Shown here one piece after another: positions 8,701 to 16,345 of a DNA stretch of 59,850 nt. The notes below the pieces were generated by a model. It saw nothing but the letters and a program-made list of their open reading frames with translations, was not told the origin of the DNA and did not search any database. How positions within the stretch are numbered: position 1 is the first letter of the stretch; the number at the start of each line of letters is the position of its first letter. The translations under genes were made by a program, and so were the position numbers. The stretch is from Paenibacillus plantiphilus (GTDB taxonomy: Bacteria > Bacillota > Bacilli > Paenibacillales > Paenibacillaceae): the NCBI RefSeq assembly GCF_927798095.1, contig NZ_CAKMMF010000011.1, positions 119,126 through 178,975 on the forward strand, given 5' to 3'.

Positions 8701-10198
8701 CTCGAAGTGGCTGACCGCCCTGAACTGCGGCCTGACCCGTGCCTCTAATTGCATTTACAGGCGGTTGGTTTGGTGTAACGTCCACTCTCGGACCCGTCTG
8801 CGCCTGCGGCGGCAATATCTCTCCATCTGCCGCTGGCTTTACATTGCTCGTCACAAGTGGTTGACGGCCTCCTAACGTGCCGCGCTGTAATTGGCTAGGA
8901 ATGACAGACCCTTGTGCCGTAGTCGTAAATGACGGGTCATACTGCTTGATGTATTCGATGGTGGCATTGCGCTGACCCTGTAGCCCCTTCATCTGCTCTA
9001 CCATATTAGCTCGTGCTGATGGGTTTAAAGGTGCTGTGTCCATTGAGCGCAGTGAGTTCATCTGGTTATCAAGGTCATTCAACCACTGGCGGCCTAACTG
9101 TGCCTTAGCGTGGTTTTCGCCCATATCACTGACCATCGTTTTAAATATCGGGTTCGTCTCTGTCAGCGTTCGCGCCGTGTTGTCTAAGCGATTAGCGACA
9201 CCCTTGAACGCTCCACCCAACGCCCCTAAAGCCATGTCGCCAGGCGCTCCAAACGCTCCACCGATAAGAGCCGCTTTACCCAACTGGTCGATATCCGTCT
9301 CGCCTCTGATCGCACTGTTAGCTGTGTTTTGCACAGCCCCAGCGATACCGCCACGAAACGCATTGTTAACCAATTTGTCAGATGTAGCGCGCCCAATGTT
9401 TATTCCTGCTGCGTTTAAAGCTGGGCTAAGGTTTGAAGCGCCCCTTTGGGACGATCCTAGCAGCTTTTGTCCGGCCTTTGAACCTAGCATGGAATCCGCA
9501 ACCTTGTAACCGCCAGTAAATAGGCTTGCTTCGAGCTGAGCGGGGTTAGTTGCGTATCCTGCGATATTACCAGCAAAACCGCCTATTGTACTCGCAAGCC
9601 CATCTTGTACTGGTGCAGTCGATGTTTGTACGCCAAGCGCATCCCCTGCGCCTTGCTGGAATGCAGATAGACCCGGCGTTTTTGCCTGCACCCAATCGAT
9701 ACCTTGGATAAGGGGCTCGGCTATATTGCGCCCAATCCAATTCATTACTCCCGGTCCCTCTGTTGATTCCATACGCCGTTTGTGTTGCTCCTCCATCCAT
9801 TCATCCGCTGTTTGTGGCTTTACCCCTCCTTGTACAGGTGGGCTAGTAATATTGGCGTTTTTCAAAGCTGAATTAAACATATTTCCTGTGATGTTTTGCG
9901 CATTCGCTACGGCTTTCTGTCCTGCGTTTACGCTGTCGATGCTCTGTTGCAGCATGTTGCCTGTGATTTGCTTGCCTTTGTCGTACGCAACATCCGGCGT
10001 ACGTAATTCTATTTGCGGTTTAACAGGTTCTTCTTTTGGTTTATTCGTGTCAGAAGATCGGTTTCGGATGCTGTCGTATTTACTTGTAGATGAAGGGGAA
10101 GATGCTTCAGGTTGGCTATACTTGCCGGACAAGACGCGCTCCCGCGCTGCTGCTCCTTGCTCTCTTCGGTTTTTACGGATACCATCATACTTCGACAT
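5774..10198 (-). CDS. Very large internal virion / DNA-ejection type protein
   Basis: 1474 residues from an ATG (SKYDGIRKN) just after the transglycosylase stop. The N-terminal third is low-complexity (Gly, Asn, Gln rich) with SKYDSIR repeated twice within the first 50 residues. The middle is long-helical (about 500-900). The region about 950-1300 resembles the LPD38-type large polyvalent associated domain of giant phage proteins, with membrane-like Gly/Ala/Pro-rich stretches. It lies between the transglycosylase and the lysis genes, where short-tailed phages encode proteins that leave the capsid before the DNA and cross the host envelope. That role is inferred from size and position. No polymerase or protease motif is visible. 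Confidence 0.7.
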   Translation of the reverse strand: MSKYDGIRKNRREQGAAARERVLSGKYSQPEASSPSSTSKYDSIRNRSSDTNKPKEEPVKPQIELRTPDVAYDKGKQITGNMLQQSIDSVNAGQKAVANAQNITGNMFNSALKNANITSPPVQGGVKPQTADEWMEEQHKRRMESTEGPGVMNWIGRNIAEPLIQGIDWVQAKTPGLSAFQQGAGDALGVQTSTAPVQDGLASTIGGFAGNIAGYATNPAQLEASLFTGGYKVADSMLGSKAGQKLLGSSQRGASNLSPALNAAGINIGRATSDKLVNNAFRGGIAGAVQNTANSAIRGETDIDQLGKAALIGGAFGAPGDMALGALGGAFKGVANRLDNTARTLTETNPIFKTMVSDMGENHAKAQLGRQWLNDLDNQMNSLRSMDTAPLNPSARANMVEQMKGLQGQRNATIEYIKQYDPSFTTTAQGSVIPSQLQRGTLGGRQPLVTSNVKPAADGEILPPQAQTGPRVDVTPNQPPVNAIRGTGQAAVQGGQPLRGLRSNYQNQLNNGNFSEGLQRRIRTTDQRYDIARNADTVSKANENMKNMTKAEADFHFNQSGGPDHIATGYRLLHELDALGEHQRALNVADKLAKDLTNAGQTSQAASLLSRLSPEGQLLHLTRTAAKNGKEVTVADSVKFKELAAKVQENSGAGVRSNQFTEILNKLERGDNVTSAEIQQLGRFLEGAKKLRNPKVKPVDEILPPELKDPRKRDKIVSYLDEKEQAALARIAARKNQLNAVPVGEWADHAIVVASQMVKGTIKAADHVETIVKVFGESVRPHATEIFKQAQKIYKGTSKNISEDKLIQADESFRRMTGQKATLQEKIVEKYIKDNPVRPNDIKKLRQLAKDVTDLQGMNATKADMQMQKILNSYEKSSLWDKVNAIRYIAMLLNSTTQSINTLSGPLMATTNLASDVLPAMIDRAMHTVFKTKRNVTLYGSNPLRFIWRWMKSAPTGAYGGWHGVNPAGIAGPNEIRGLTYKSLYNPLGLAERTLGAVAKGADYATYSAVRQSEIHKMGYLDAINNGVKGRENIKRHVERFVNDPPEEALLQADRIGKNTTFQRNDTLGGKTAQWLNSSPKAINPIARTVFPFVRTPMNIASTAVTMSPGGIIKGLYQLTSKSDATRREAIRTLSLGLMSTGVMSPLGYYMFNTGIITDANDSGDKDLDAIREQAGRGKYRFNTSALGRYLDAFFTDGVDAAEKAAKYQQGDNQFDYNKLQPVAFPFAMGAGLASNKDKGTEGALIGAGSDAFGSLLGMSSVRGLQEAFQPQYGGTQGEKAVGIPMRLAESFFKSFSPSLLAQEARRQDPTMRKVPYNDGFVNDVKGYFMNRIPGLSQQLPPLKTTLGQDRKNPSGVVGQYLNPYKSDVAPYTEAAAFIADLIDRTGDTGLAPKPPEKTVEGRTRQGDVKISIPPDRYAKLQEDIGNEVIEQIGKIPKELDDLRKADMVKKIYAITKKKHTDRLKHEYGIRVTR

Positions 10199-10200
10199 CG

Positions 10201-10644
10201 CTACCCACCCCACTTTTTCACGACTTTTGGAACGTACTTCTGCGTTTCGAGAGGTGCGTACTTGCTAATCGCCGCCCAACTGTTCCCGTACTTCTTAACC
10301 AATCCACCAATTTTACCCGGTCCTGCGTTGTAGGCTGCAAGAGCGAGCTGCCAATCACCGAATTGATTGTGCATTTGAGATAAATATTTAACCCCGGCAT
10401 TGATATTCTGCTCGGGGTCATAAATGTCTGTTACACCTAACCCGCGAGCGGTTGCAGGCATTAACTGCATGAGTCCAGATGCTCCTTTATGACTCGTCGC
10501 ATTCTTATTCCCTGCACTCTCCGCACCCATAACTGCATCGACTAGTGTAGCAGGAATGTTATATTGCTTTGCCGCTGAATCAACATAGCCTCGGTAAGCC
10601 TGCGGCGCAGAACTTACAGAGGCATCTACTTTCCCGATCCATGC
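10201..10644 (-). CDS. SLT-family lytic transglycosylase lacking a normal start codon
   Basis: The frame encodes a goose-lysozyme/SLT domain: YVDSAAKQYNIP, the catalytic Glu in AVMGAESAGN, GASGLMQLMPATA, and AAYNAGPG near the end, so it should cut the glycan strands of peptidoglycan, probably from the virion during entry. The first ATG (10530) would remove the first helix of the domain, and no ATG, GTG or TTG lies between it and the in-frame stop near 10671. The frame is -1 to the end of the upstream virion gene, which has an AAAAAG stretch at 10649-10644. It may therefore be made as a -1 frameshift extension of that protein. Coordinates begin at the first codon after that site. Confidence 0.7.
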   Translation of the reverse strand, partial: AWIGKVDASVSSAPQAYRGYVDSAAKQYNIPATLVDAVMGAESAGNKNATSHKGASGLMQLMPATARGLGVTDIYDPEQNINAGVKYLSQMHNQFGDWQLALAAYNAGPGKIGGLVKKYGNSWAAISKYAPLETQKYVPKVVKKWGG

Positions 10645-10650
10645 TTTTTC
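10589..10650 (-). promoter_or_regulatory. Candidate -1 frameshift signal
   Basis: In the zero frame the codons AAA AAG (10649-10644) form an A-rich slippery site. The zero-frame stop comes six codons later. A hairpin with arms CCTCTGTAAG and CTTACCGAGG (10622-10613 and 10598-10589, one mismatch) begins 21 nt downstream. That spacer is longer than the usual 5-9 nt, which weakens the call. Confidence 0.4.
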
Positions 10651-12548
10651 GTGTACTGATTTATCTCTTCCTTAGTGAGTCCCATAATACTTAACATTTG
10701 ATCGGTTTGCGCGTCAGACATTCCGGAATCGATGATGGATAAGAACATTTTTTCACGCTGCGCAGGATTAGTTGTAATACGAGTTCCTACCGATTGACCC
10801 CACTGATCAAGAATCGGTTCTGAGTATTGCTCACTTAGAACTGAATAGATTTGGTTCGGTGTCATGATGCCATTATCACCACCTCCTGCGCCCTGACTCA
10901 TATTATGATCAAGTTGTGCCCATTGACGGTTATTATCATCCTGATCCAAACCGTAGTTCTGATCAAATTCATAATTACCTCTGTTGTAGTTGCGATCACC
11001 CTCGAACACTCCGCGATTGTAATTGCGATCCGATTCAAGTACGCCGCGATCATATCCGCGATCTGACTCCAATACCCCTCGATCATAGTTTCGATCATTC
11101 TCGTAGATGCCGCGATCATATTGTTTGCCGCCCAACGTCTGGGCCCCACCATATGCATTGTTCACAAGATTCGACCAGTTCTGCGCTGGGCCCTTTCCAA
11201 GGTTGCCTGTACGATCAACCATACCAAAGTAAGCATCCATGTTCGCTTGCTTCCCTGCTAGTGTTGAAGCGCCGTTGTATTGCCCTGTTAGCTGACCTTC
11301 CTGTAGGCCAAAGTTACGGTCAGACTCGAATACCCCTCGGTTGGTGTTAAACGTCTGTAGCGCCTGATTGAACTGCGTGTTGTTGAGTTGCGAGTTAGCC
11401 ATAAGCCCCTCAATCTGTTGCCCGTTGACTGCAAGATCATACATGCGCTCATCATTAAGGAGTTGTTGGTACAACGCTTCTTTCTCCGCAGGAGCTGCGT
11501 TCTGCATGGCTGCATACTTCTCTTCGATGCTATTGCGCAAGTTCGCCAGGTCGGAGTTAATGTTCGCTTGTCTCGATGACAAGTCCTGCTGCGCCTCACG
11601 GTCTGTGCGGCTTCTCTCCTGCGCGATCATGCCTTGTGCGTAGTCAGAACGTCCGCTGAATGGCGATAGGTTGCGAGCGTTGTATGTGTTTTCTAACGCT
11701 CTATTCTCGCCTATGGTTTGTTGAGCGCGGTCATACTGTGTTTGGTTCGCCCCCAGCTGCTGGTCAGCTATCGTCTGTCCGGCGCGTGTCTGCTGGTCAG
11801 CGTATAGGCGTAGGTCGGATAATTGACGAGTGTATTGTCCGTCTACGTACTTGCGTAGTGCCTCGGTATCTCGTACGGGATTCGCTGGCGTGTAGATGGG
11901 TACTTGTGATTCAGTCGGCGGCGTGTAACTAAAGGTTCCGTCTGGTGTTGGGACTTGGACAGGGGCATTTTCTACTCCCCGTCTATACCCCAGAGAATCC
12001 AAGTATTTATTTTGTGCTGAAACATCCATTCCGGCAGCCGTCCGCTCATCGATTACTTTCAACGCACGGTCAATTTCCGACTGCCTATTTGCAGGGTTAG
12101 AAATGTATTGCGTGTTTGCTTCCAACGCCTTATTCGTTGCTGCATTCGTTCCGTATAAAGCCCCACCATACCCCGTTGAAGGCATGGGGACGTTTGGATT
12201 GGGAACAGCGGCATTATTTGCTGGCGGCTTGGGAACGCTTATGCTCGACCCCCACGGAGTAGGCATGGTGCTTTGTGTGGGCGGCGTTGGAACAGGAGGC
12301 ATGGGCGTTGAGGACGGACCTCCTGCCGTTGGGTTGGGTACAGTATTGAATGAACTGTTGATTTTTGGTGGTGAACCAACTGTAGTATTTGTCTGCGGCG
12401 GCATCGGCACTGATTGAAAGTTATTAGTGGATTGGTTTGCCGACATACCAGGGTAAGGAACAGGGACGGGATTGGGGACCGCCGATGTATTGCTCTTATT
12501 GTTTTTTATAGCAGATGCTATTTTAGCGGTATTAAAGATGGTTGCCAT
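10626..12548 (-). CDS. Virion protein with Pro/Asn-rich head, coiled coil and DRGVLES repeats
   Basis: 640 residues from the ATG at 12548 (MATIFNTAK), chosen because AGAGG lies at a proper distance; open codons run upstream. Residues 30-170 are rich in Pro, Asn, Ser and Thr. Residues about 200-430 are long Gln/Ala/Arg-rich helices. At about 490-540 a 10-residue unit of the form NYDRGVLESDR is repeated about five times, with a divergent copy near residue 425. The end contains PAQREKMFLSIIDSGM. Being between the tail module and the transglycosylase and ejection protein, it is probably an internal or entry protein. It may be extended into the transglycosylase by frameshifting. Confidence 0.65.
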   Translation of the reverse strand: MATIFNTAKIASAIKNNKSNTSAVPNPVPVPYPGMSANQSTNNFQSVPMPPQTNTTVGSPPKINSSFNTVPNPTAGGPSSTPMPPVPTPPTQSTMPTPWGSSISVPKPPANNAAVPNPNVPMPSTGYGGALYGTNAATNKALEANTQYISNPANRQSEIDRALKVIDERTAAGMDVSAQNKYLDSLGYRRGVENAPVQVPTPDGTFSYTPPTESQVPIYTPANPVRDTEALRKYVDGQYTRQLSDLRLYADQQTRAGQTIADQQLGANQTQYDRAQQTIGENRALENTYNARNLSPFSGRSDYAQGMIAQERSRTDREAQQDLSSRQANINSDLANLRNSIEEKYAAMQNAAPAEKEALYQQLLNDERMYDLAVNGQQIEGLMANSQLNNTQFNQALQTFNTNRGVFESDRNFGLQEGQLTGQYNGASTLAGKQANMDAYFGMVDRTGNLGKGPAQNWSNLVNNAYGGAQTLGGKQYDRGIYENDRNYDRGVLESDRGYDRGVLESDRNYNRGVFEGDRNYNRGNYEFDQNYGLDQDDNNRQWAQLDHNMSQGAGGGDNGIMTPNQIYSVLSEQYSEPILDQWGQSVGTRITTNPAQREKMFLSIIDSGMSDAQTDQMLSIMGLTKEEINQYTKKHGSGK

Positions 12549-12603
12549 TCTCATCATTCCTCTCAATGGGCATTGAAAAAAGCCTCCCAAATTGGAAGAC
12601 TTT

Positions 12604-12612
12604 TGATATAAT
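12604..12612 (+). promoter_or_regulatory. Extended -10 promoter of the small toxin mRNA
   Basis: TGATATAAT is a perfect extended -10 element (TG-n-TATAAT) with no clear -35. It would start a plus-strand RNA near 12619, about 50 nt before the toxin ATG. In that leader CTCC can pair with GGAG of the ribosome site and GGCA with TGCC, so the ribosome site may be masked by a hairpin. Confidence 0.65.
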
Positions 12613-12667
12613 AGATAGGTACACAACTTGTGGTGGCATTGGTTCCCTCCGGAAAGGAGTGGTGCCT

Positions 12668-12745
12668 ATGACATTTTCGCTTATAGAAGTAATAATGCTC
12701 GGGACTTTTCTCCTCGCGCTTCTTACTTACTTAAAACGAAAGTAA
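12668..12745 (+). CDS. Type I toxin, holin-like peptide of the TxpA/BsrG kind
   Basis: 25 residues: a short polar start, one hydrophobic helix (VIMLGTFLLALLTYL) and a basic KRK end. This matches the 'putative holin-like toxin' peptides of Bacillales prophages, which insert in the membrane and are silenced by an antisense RNA. AAAGGAG lies 8 nt before the ATG. It is the only plus-strand gene inside the leftward virion operon, facing the secreted protease gene. A separate antisense promoter and opposing terminators are present, so the whole type I toxin-antitoxin layout can be seen. Confidence 0.75.
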   Translation: MTFSLIEVIMLGTFLLALLTYLKRK

Positions 12746-12854
12746 CCCGCCACAGGTTGACGGCCTGACGGGTTACTTACTCTCTAGCATTCAGTTGGAG
12801 GGCATTCCACCCAAGTTTGTACATGAGAGAGCGTTGGCCGCGCTCTCTTTTCTT
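12732..12854 (-). ncRNA. Antisense RNA antitoxin of the type I locus
   Basis: A strong minus-strand promoter (TTGAAC at 12889-12884, 17-bp spacer, TATGAT at 12866-12861) predicts an RNA starting near 12854. A hairpin GTAACCCG...CGGGTTAC (12776-12742) followed by TTTCGTTTT ends it inside the last codons of the toxin. The RNA of about 120 nt would pair with the 3' half of the toxin mRNA, as RatA does with txpA. Ends are predicted, not measured. Confidence 0.65.
12826..12853 (+). terminator. Terminator of the toxin mRNA
   Basis: AGAGAGCG / CGCTCTCT stem with a 7-nt loop followed by TTTTCTT on the plus strand. It places the toxin mRNA 3' end near 12853, so it overlaps almost the full antisense RNA. 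Confidence 0.7.
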
Positions 12855-12892
12855 ATTGTAATCATATCATACACTTTTTAGACGTTCAATAA

Positions 12893-13705
12893 TCATTTGT
12901 TCAGTTCGTCTTGTAGTTTCTTAGTTGGGATGGCGTGACCATTTGGTGACCCGTCATTCTCTCCTACTACTACACCTATTACCTGTCCTGCACTATTCAC
13001 CAATGCACCGCCTGATGAACCAGGTCCGATGCCAGCATCAAAAACCATTGTTCCCACTAATGAATTGAACTGATATGCACCCTCCGTAATCGCGAACCTT
13101 CCCTTCGGAAACCCGATAGCATATACCTTGTCACCCTTCTTCAACTCCGCAGTATTAAGCTTCAACCCCGTCACACCCGATACCTTAAAGCCGATCAGAT
13201 CAGCGGCTTCGTTCTTGAATACGGCATCCTTGACCTGTACGGTCTGCACCGACGATCCAAAGTCGATCATAAGCGATACAGCATTTCCATCTGCTACATG
13301 CCAGTTCGTGACCGCGATACCGTCCACAACAAAAGCTGATCCTGTACCGATCTGCTTGTTTTGTGCGTCCAGTTGGTAGACGATGCCGACAGACTCGCCT
13401 AGCTTGTTCAGTTGCGTCAACGTCAATCCCGTCTGGGTTGGCTGCTGTTGTGTTGTGATACTAGCACTCTGCTTTGCACCGTCCCAATCTACCGTTGCCC
13501 CTAGCGACTCTGCTATGGCTCTGAGCGGCAGCATCGTAGCTCCGTCTATCAATTGACCAGGCACGATGGATTTGACCTCTGTACCGTTTACCGTCACCTT
13601 CACAATGGCGCGGCCTTTGTACAGTCCGTTTATTGCTGTGGCGGCGTAGGCTGTTCCGCTTATCATTGTAAAGGCTATTAGGCCGATTAATAGTTTCTTC
13701 TTCAT
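12893..13705 (-). CDS. Secreted trypsin-like serine protease with copper-amine-oxidase-like N-domain
   Basis: 270 residues. A signal peptide (MKKKLLIGLIAFTM ... AYAA) is followed by a Cu_amine_oxidN1-type domain (about 30-88; VTVNGTEV, LPLRAIAESLGATVDWD), a module often found in secreted Paenibacillus proteins and thought to bind the cell surface. Residues 105-265 form a chymotrypsin/Deg-type protease with triad His136 (TNWHVADG), Asp169 (AADLIGF) and Ser231 (GPGSSGGALV). A secreted host-like protease inside a virion operon is unusual. It may be lysogenic-conversion cargo, since the domain combination is that of host proteins. No transmembrane anchor apart from the signal peptide. Confidence 0.85.
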   Translation of the reverse strand: MKKKLLIGLIAFTMISGTAYAATAINGLYKGRAIVKVTVNGTEVKSIVPGQLIDGATMLPLRAIAESLGATVDWDGAKQSASITTQQQPTQTGLTLTQLNKLGESVGIVYQLDAQNKQIGTGSAFVVDGIAVTNWHVADGNAVSLMIDFGSSVQTVQVKDAVFKNEAADLIGFKVSGVTGLKLNTAELKKGDKVYAIGFPKGRFAITEGAYQFNSLVGTMVFDAGIGPGSSGGALVNSAGQVIGVVVGENDGSPNGHAIPTKKLQDELNK

Positions 13706-13748
13706 GTGGAATCACCCCATCAGTAAGATAATTCCATTGTACGATGAT

Positions 13749-14561
13749 TTATTCTATCTTTCCACCTGTTTGGGCGAATTCCGCTGTCGTACCACTGAAT
13801 TGTGTACCGCTTTTGCGGATCGTAGACCCACTGGCGGCCTGCAATCCTGTACTATTGCCAGATCCTGTCGTTTGATCTGCACTAAATACAAAAGATAACT
13901 CTGCTGCCAATAAAGCATTCCCTGTTGTTCGGTTTGCTACTTGTGATCCCGATATGACAACTCTCGATGAAAATACATAAAACCCATTTCCAACGGATGT
14001 TTGAACTGACCTGCAGTATGCAAACGCCACCTCAATTCCACAGCCGATGGCAGTGAATCCGTCCGATGTGGTAGACGCACAGTTAAAACCCGTGATATTA
14101 ACTGGTATTTGAACCTTATTAACAAACACATCATTAACATTATGCGTTGCAGCGAGACTAGTAGCGCCGTTAATGATTATTTGTCCCTGACCCATAAACC
14201 CGTTAAGAGATATCGTTTCTGGGTACGTGCCTGCCGCTACATTAATAATAATCGTGTGGTTAATGATCTGAGGCAGTTTGTTAATCGCTGTTTGAATATT
14301 TTTAAGTGGCGATCCAACTGATAGCCCGTCATTCGTGTCGCTCCCTGTTGTGGCAACGTAGTACGTGATATTTGCCGTTGTTTTAAGGAGTGTCAGTGAT
14401 CCAGTTAGAATCGCATTTTGAAATTGTAGGTACAAAAGATCAATCGTGTCAGCAGCTTCGATATGGGCCTCTCTGTTGGCTTGTGAAGATAATATTAATG
14501 ATGGTTGCTGATTGGCGATAGCTGCATTAAGCCTTGTTCTATCCATCGGTAATTGTGACAT
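13749..14561 (-). CDS. Tail fibre / receptor-binding protein with beta-helix (pectate-lyase-like) fold
   Basis: 270 residues from an ATG that overlaps the upstream stop (TAATG). The first about 75 residues are helical (an attachment region), then comes TTGSDTNDGLSVGSPLKNIQTAIN, a signature that precedes right-handed beta-helices, followed by INVAAGTYPETISLNG and Thr/Ser/Gly-rich rungs to the end. No catalytic site is recognisable. Position at the end of the tail genes and the fold suggest host-surface binding. Confidence 0.7.
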   Translation of the reverse strand: MSQLPMDRTRLNAAIANQQPSLILSSQANREAHIEAADTIDLLYLQFQNAILTGSLTLLKTTANITYYVATTGSDTNDGLSVGSPLKNIQTAINKLPQIINHTIIINVAAGTYPETISLNGFMGQGQIIINGATSLAATHNVNDVFVNKVQIPVNITGFNCASTTSDGFTAIGCGIEVAFAYCRSVQTSVGNGFYVFSSRVVISGSQVANRTTGNALLAAELSFVFSADQTTGSGNSTGLQAASGSTIRKSGTQFSGTTAEFAQTGGKIE

Positions 14562-16129
14562 TAATATCCGCTGCTCCTTCCCTTGATTGTCATGTCGTAC
14601 ACCTCGCAAAGTTCATCTCGGTTGTTCCTAAAAATGATTTGGAAGTAGTAAGAGTTCCGGCAAAATATAAGTGGCATAGGTGCGCTTACTAGGTCTGTAT
14701 AATCAAGGTTAGCAACCGCAGATTCGTCCCATTCGGTTACGTCCCATGTTGCATATTGATTTTTCAATGCTTGTTGCACGTCTTGTTTGCTGCTATAAAA
14801 CACCACCGATATATCTAGGCTGGATTTTGTCGCATACTGCCTAGCATTCACAATCAATTCGTCCAGTATGGACATTTGTCCAGTGTTTTCGAACTTAATC
14901 ATGTCCGTTGCTCGATAAAAGTCTATCGCCGTACCTGTTGTTTTGGTGGATTCGTTCCAGTCACTTCCTAGACTAGCGTCGAACTTGTGAAGGTGACCTG
15001 TCTCTCCTGCATAATACAGAATCTCACTACGCAAGAATCCAGCAGCCTTAATGTTGGTCCATGGATACCATTCGCGATTTCGCGTGTCATAGGCATAGCA
15101 GAGGCGTTCAGAGCCTCTATTGAAGCGTAGTAGGTATAAACTAGCCCGTGCATCGAAATAACCTACAGCAGCGGCTTTATCGGCCTCTGACAGTCCGATA
15201 GCATCCCAATCCAGTTTATCTACTGTTACAGATCGTGTTGAGTAACGCCTTGAACCTGTATCCATCAATTCATTATCGTAAATCTCGTATACACCATCAT
15301 CAGATAGGTATACAACGGTTTGGTCACCATTAGGATACGTGACACGCTGAATAGACCGTGGAGCGACAACTCCGGCCTGCGTGTTAAGGAATTGATTCCC
15401 TTGAAAGTTATCGAAGTTTTCCCCGAATAGAACGCCCCATCCCCTGCGCATCGGGAGCATCAGAACGTTGTCAAACGCTATGCCAGGGCCGTTCATATAA
15501 TCGTTGTTCTTCACCCAGCGTTCCCACTGGACCGATGGAAAGTAATCGAACGTGTAACGCTTGCTGTACCACCAAGTATCTGAACCGTCCGACACGAATA
15601 CATGACCTTGATATGAGAAGCAGTATTTCATCCCCTTAGTATGCAAGGTGCTGAGTATATTTGGCGGCGCTGGCGTTGGATCATCTGCAGCTGGCGTAAT
15701 TTGCGACACTGTGAATGTTGTATCGTCATATGCCTTAATCGTTCCTGTGTCCGTAATAATCTTGCGACTTACGCTGTTTCCGTCTGTATAATCCACCTCA
15801 TATATAGCGGCGCTTGCAAGTGCTCCTGTGGCTGCTGATAGCGTTGTGCCACTCAATCTGTATAGTGATGTACCAGCTGTGCAAATAATCTTATCTATTG
15901 CCCCTGTTCGGTATGCCGTTAGCCATTGAATAGGATTGGCTAACGGCGATGTTGTAACCGGCACTGAGCCTGGGCGCTTGGCACATGGTCCGATACGGCC
16001 TTGCGGCATAACTCCATTTAGCATGAGCCTCGCTTGGTTAGGAGCTAAAGCGGTTGGTTGTGTAACGGTATTGAGACCGCCAGACACCGCCAAATCTACC
16101 GTCATGGATTGCTGTATTCCCGATGGCAT
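14561..16129 (-). CDS. Tail accessory / stabilisation protein
   Basis: 522 residues, beta-rich throughout, beginning with DLAVSGGLNTVTQPTALAPNQARLMLNGV, an opening typical of tail proteins of short-tailed phages. Repeated Trp/Tyr-containing strands (YAYDTRNREWYPW, LHKFDASLGSDW) suggest a propeller-like hub. Placed right after the head-tail adaptor genes and before the fibre, where P22- and T7-like phages encode tail hub proteins. The role is inferred from order and general form. Confidence 0.6.
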   Translation of the reverse strand: MPSGIQQSMTVDLAVSGGLNTVTQPTALAPNQARLMLNGVMPQGRIGPCAKRPGSVPVTTSPLANPIQWLTAYRTGAIDKIICTAGTSLYRLSGTTLSAATGALASAAIYEVDYTDGNSVSRKIITDTGTIKAYDDTTFTVSQITPAADDPTPAPPNILSTLHTKGMKYCFSYQGHVFVSDGSDTWWYSKRYTFDYFPSVQWERWVKNNDYMNGPGIAFDNVLMLPMRRGWGVLFGENFDNFQGNQFLNTQAGVVAPRSIQRVTYPNGDQTVVYLSDDGVYEIYDNELMDTGSRRYSTRSVTVDKLDWDAIGLSEADKAAAVGYFDARASLYLLRFNRGSERLCYAYDTRNREWYPWTNIKAAGFLRSEILYYAGETGHLHKFDASLGSDWNESTKTTGTAIDFYRATDMIKFENTGQMSILDELIVNARQYATKSSLDISVVFYSSKQDVQQALKNQYATWDVTEWDESAVANLDYTDLVSAPMPLIFCRNSYYFQIIFRNNRDELCEVYDMTIKGRSSGY

Positions 16130-16140
16130 CTAAGCACCCC

Positions 16141-16344
16141 CTAACGAAAACTCGGATTGCCAATAATCGGCGAGTTACAATGATGACATTTAACTAATTC
16201 GTTAGCTTTCGGCACAGGGACATCACCAACTGGGGAAATGGTGTCTGCATACATAGGGGTCCCAGGCTGAACATCAACATTAAATTTATAAAGGTCTTTA
16301 TCGCATTTCTTGCAATAAATAACTTGTCCTTTTTTCGGTAACAT
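16141..16344 (-). CDS. Small zinc-ribbon protein in the tail module
   Basis: 67 residues from the ATG at 16344, with AAGGTGG 8 nt upstream. Two CxxC knuckles (CKKC near residue 11 and CHHC near residue 56) should bind one zinc ion. Lies between adaptor and tail hub genes. Possibly a small structural protein. Confidence 0.7.
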   Translation of the reverse strand: MLPKKGQVIYCKKCDKDLYKFNVDVQPGTPMYADTISPVGDVPVPKANELVKCHHCNSPIIGNPSFR

Positions 16345-16345
16345 T

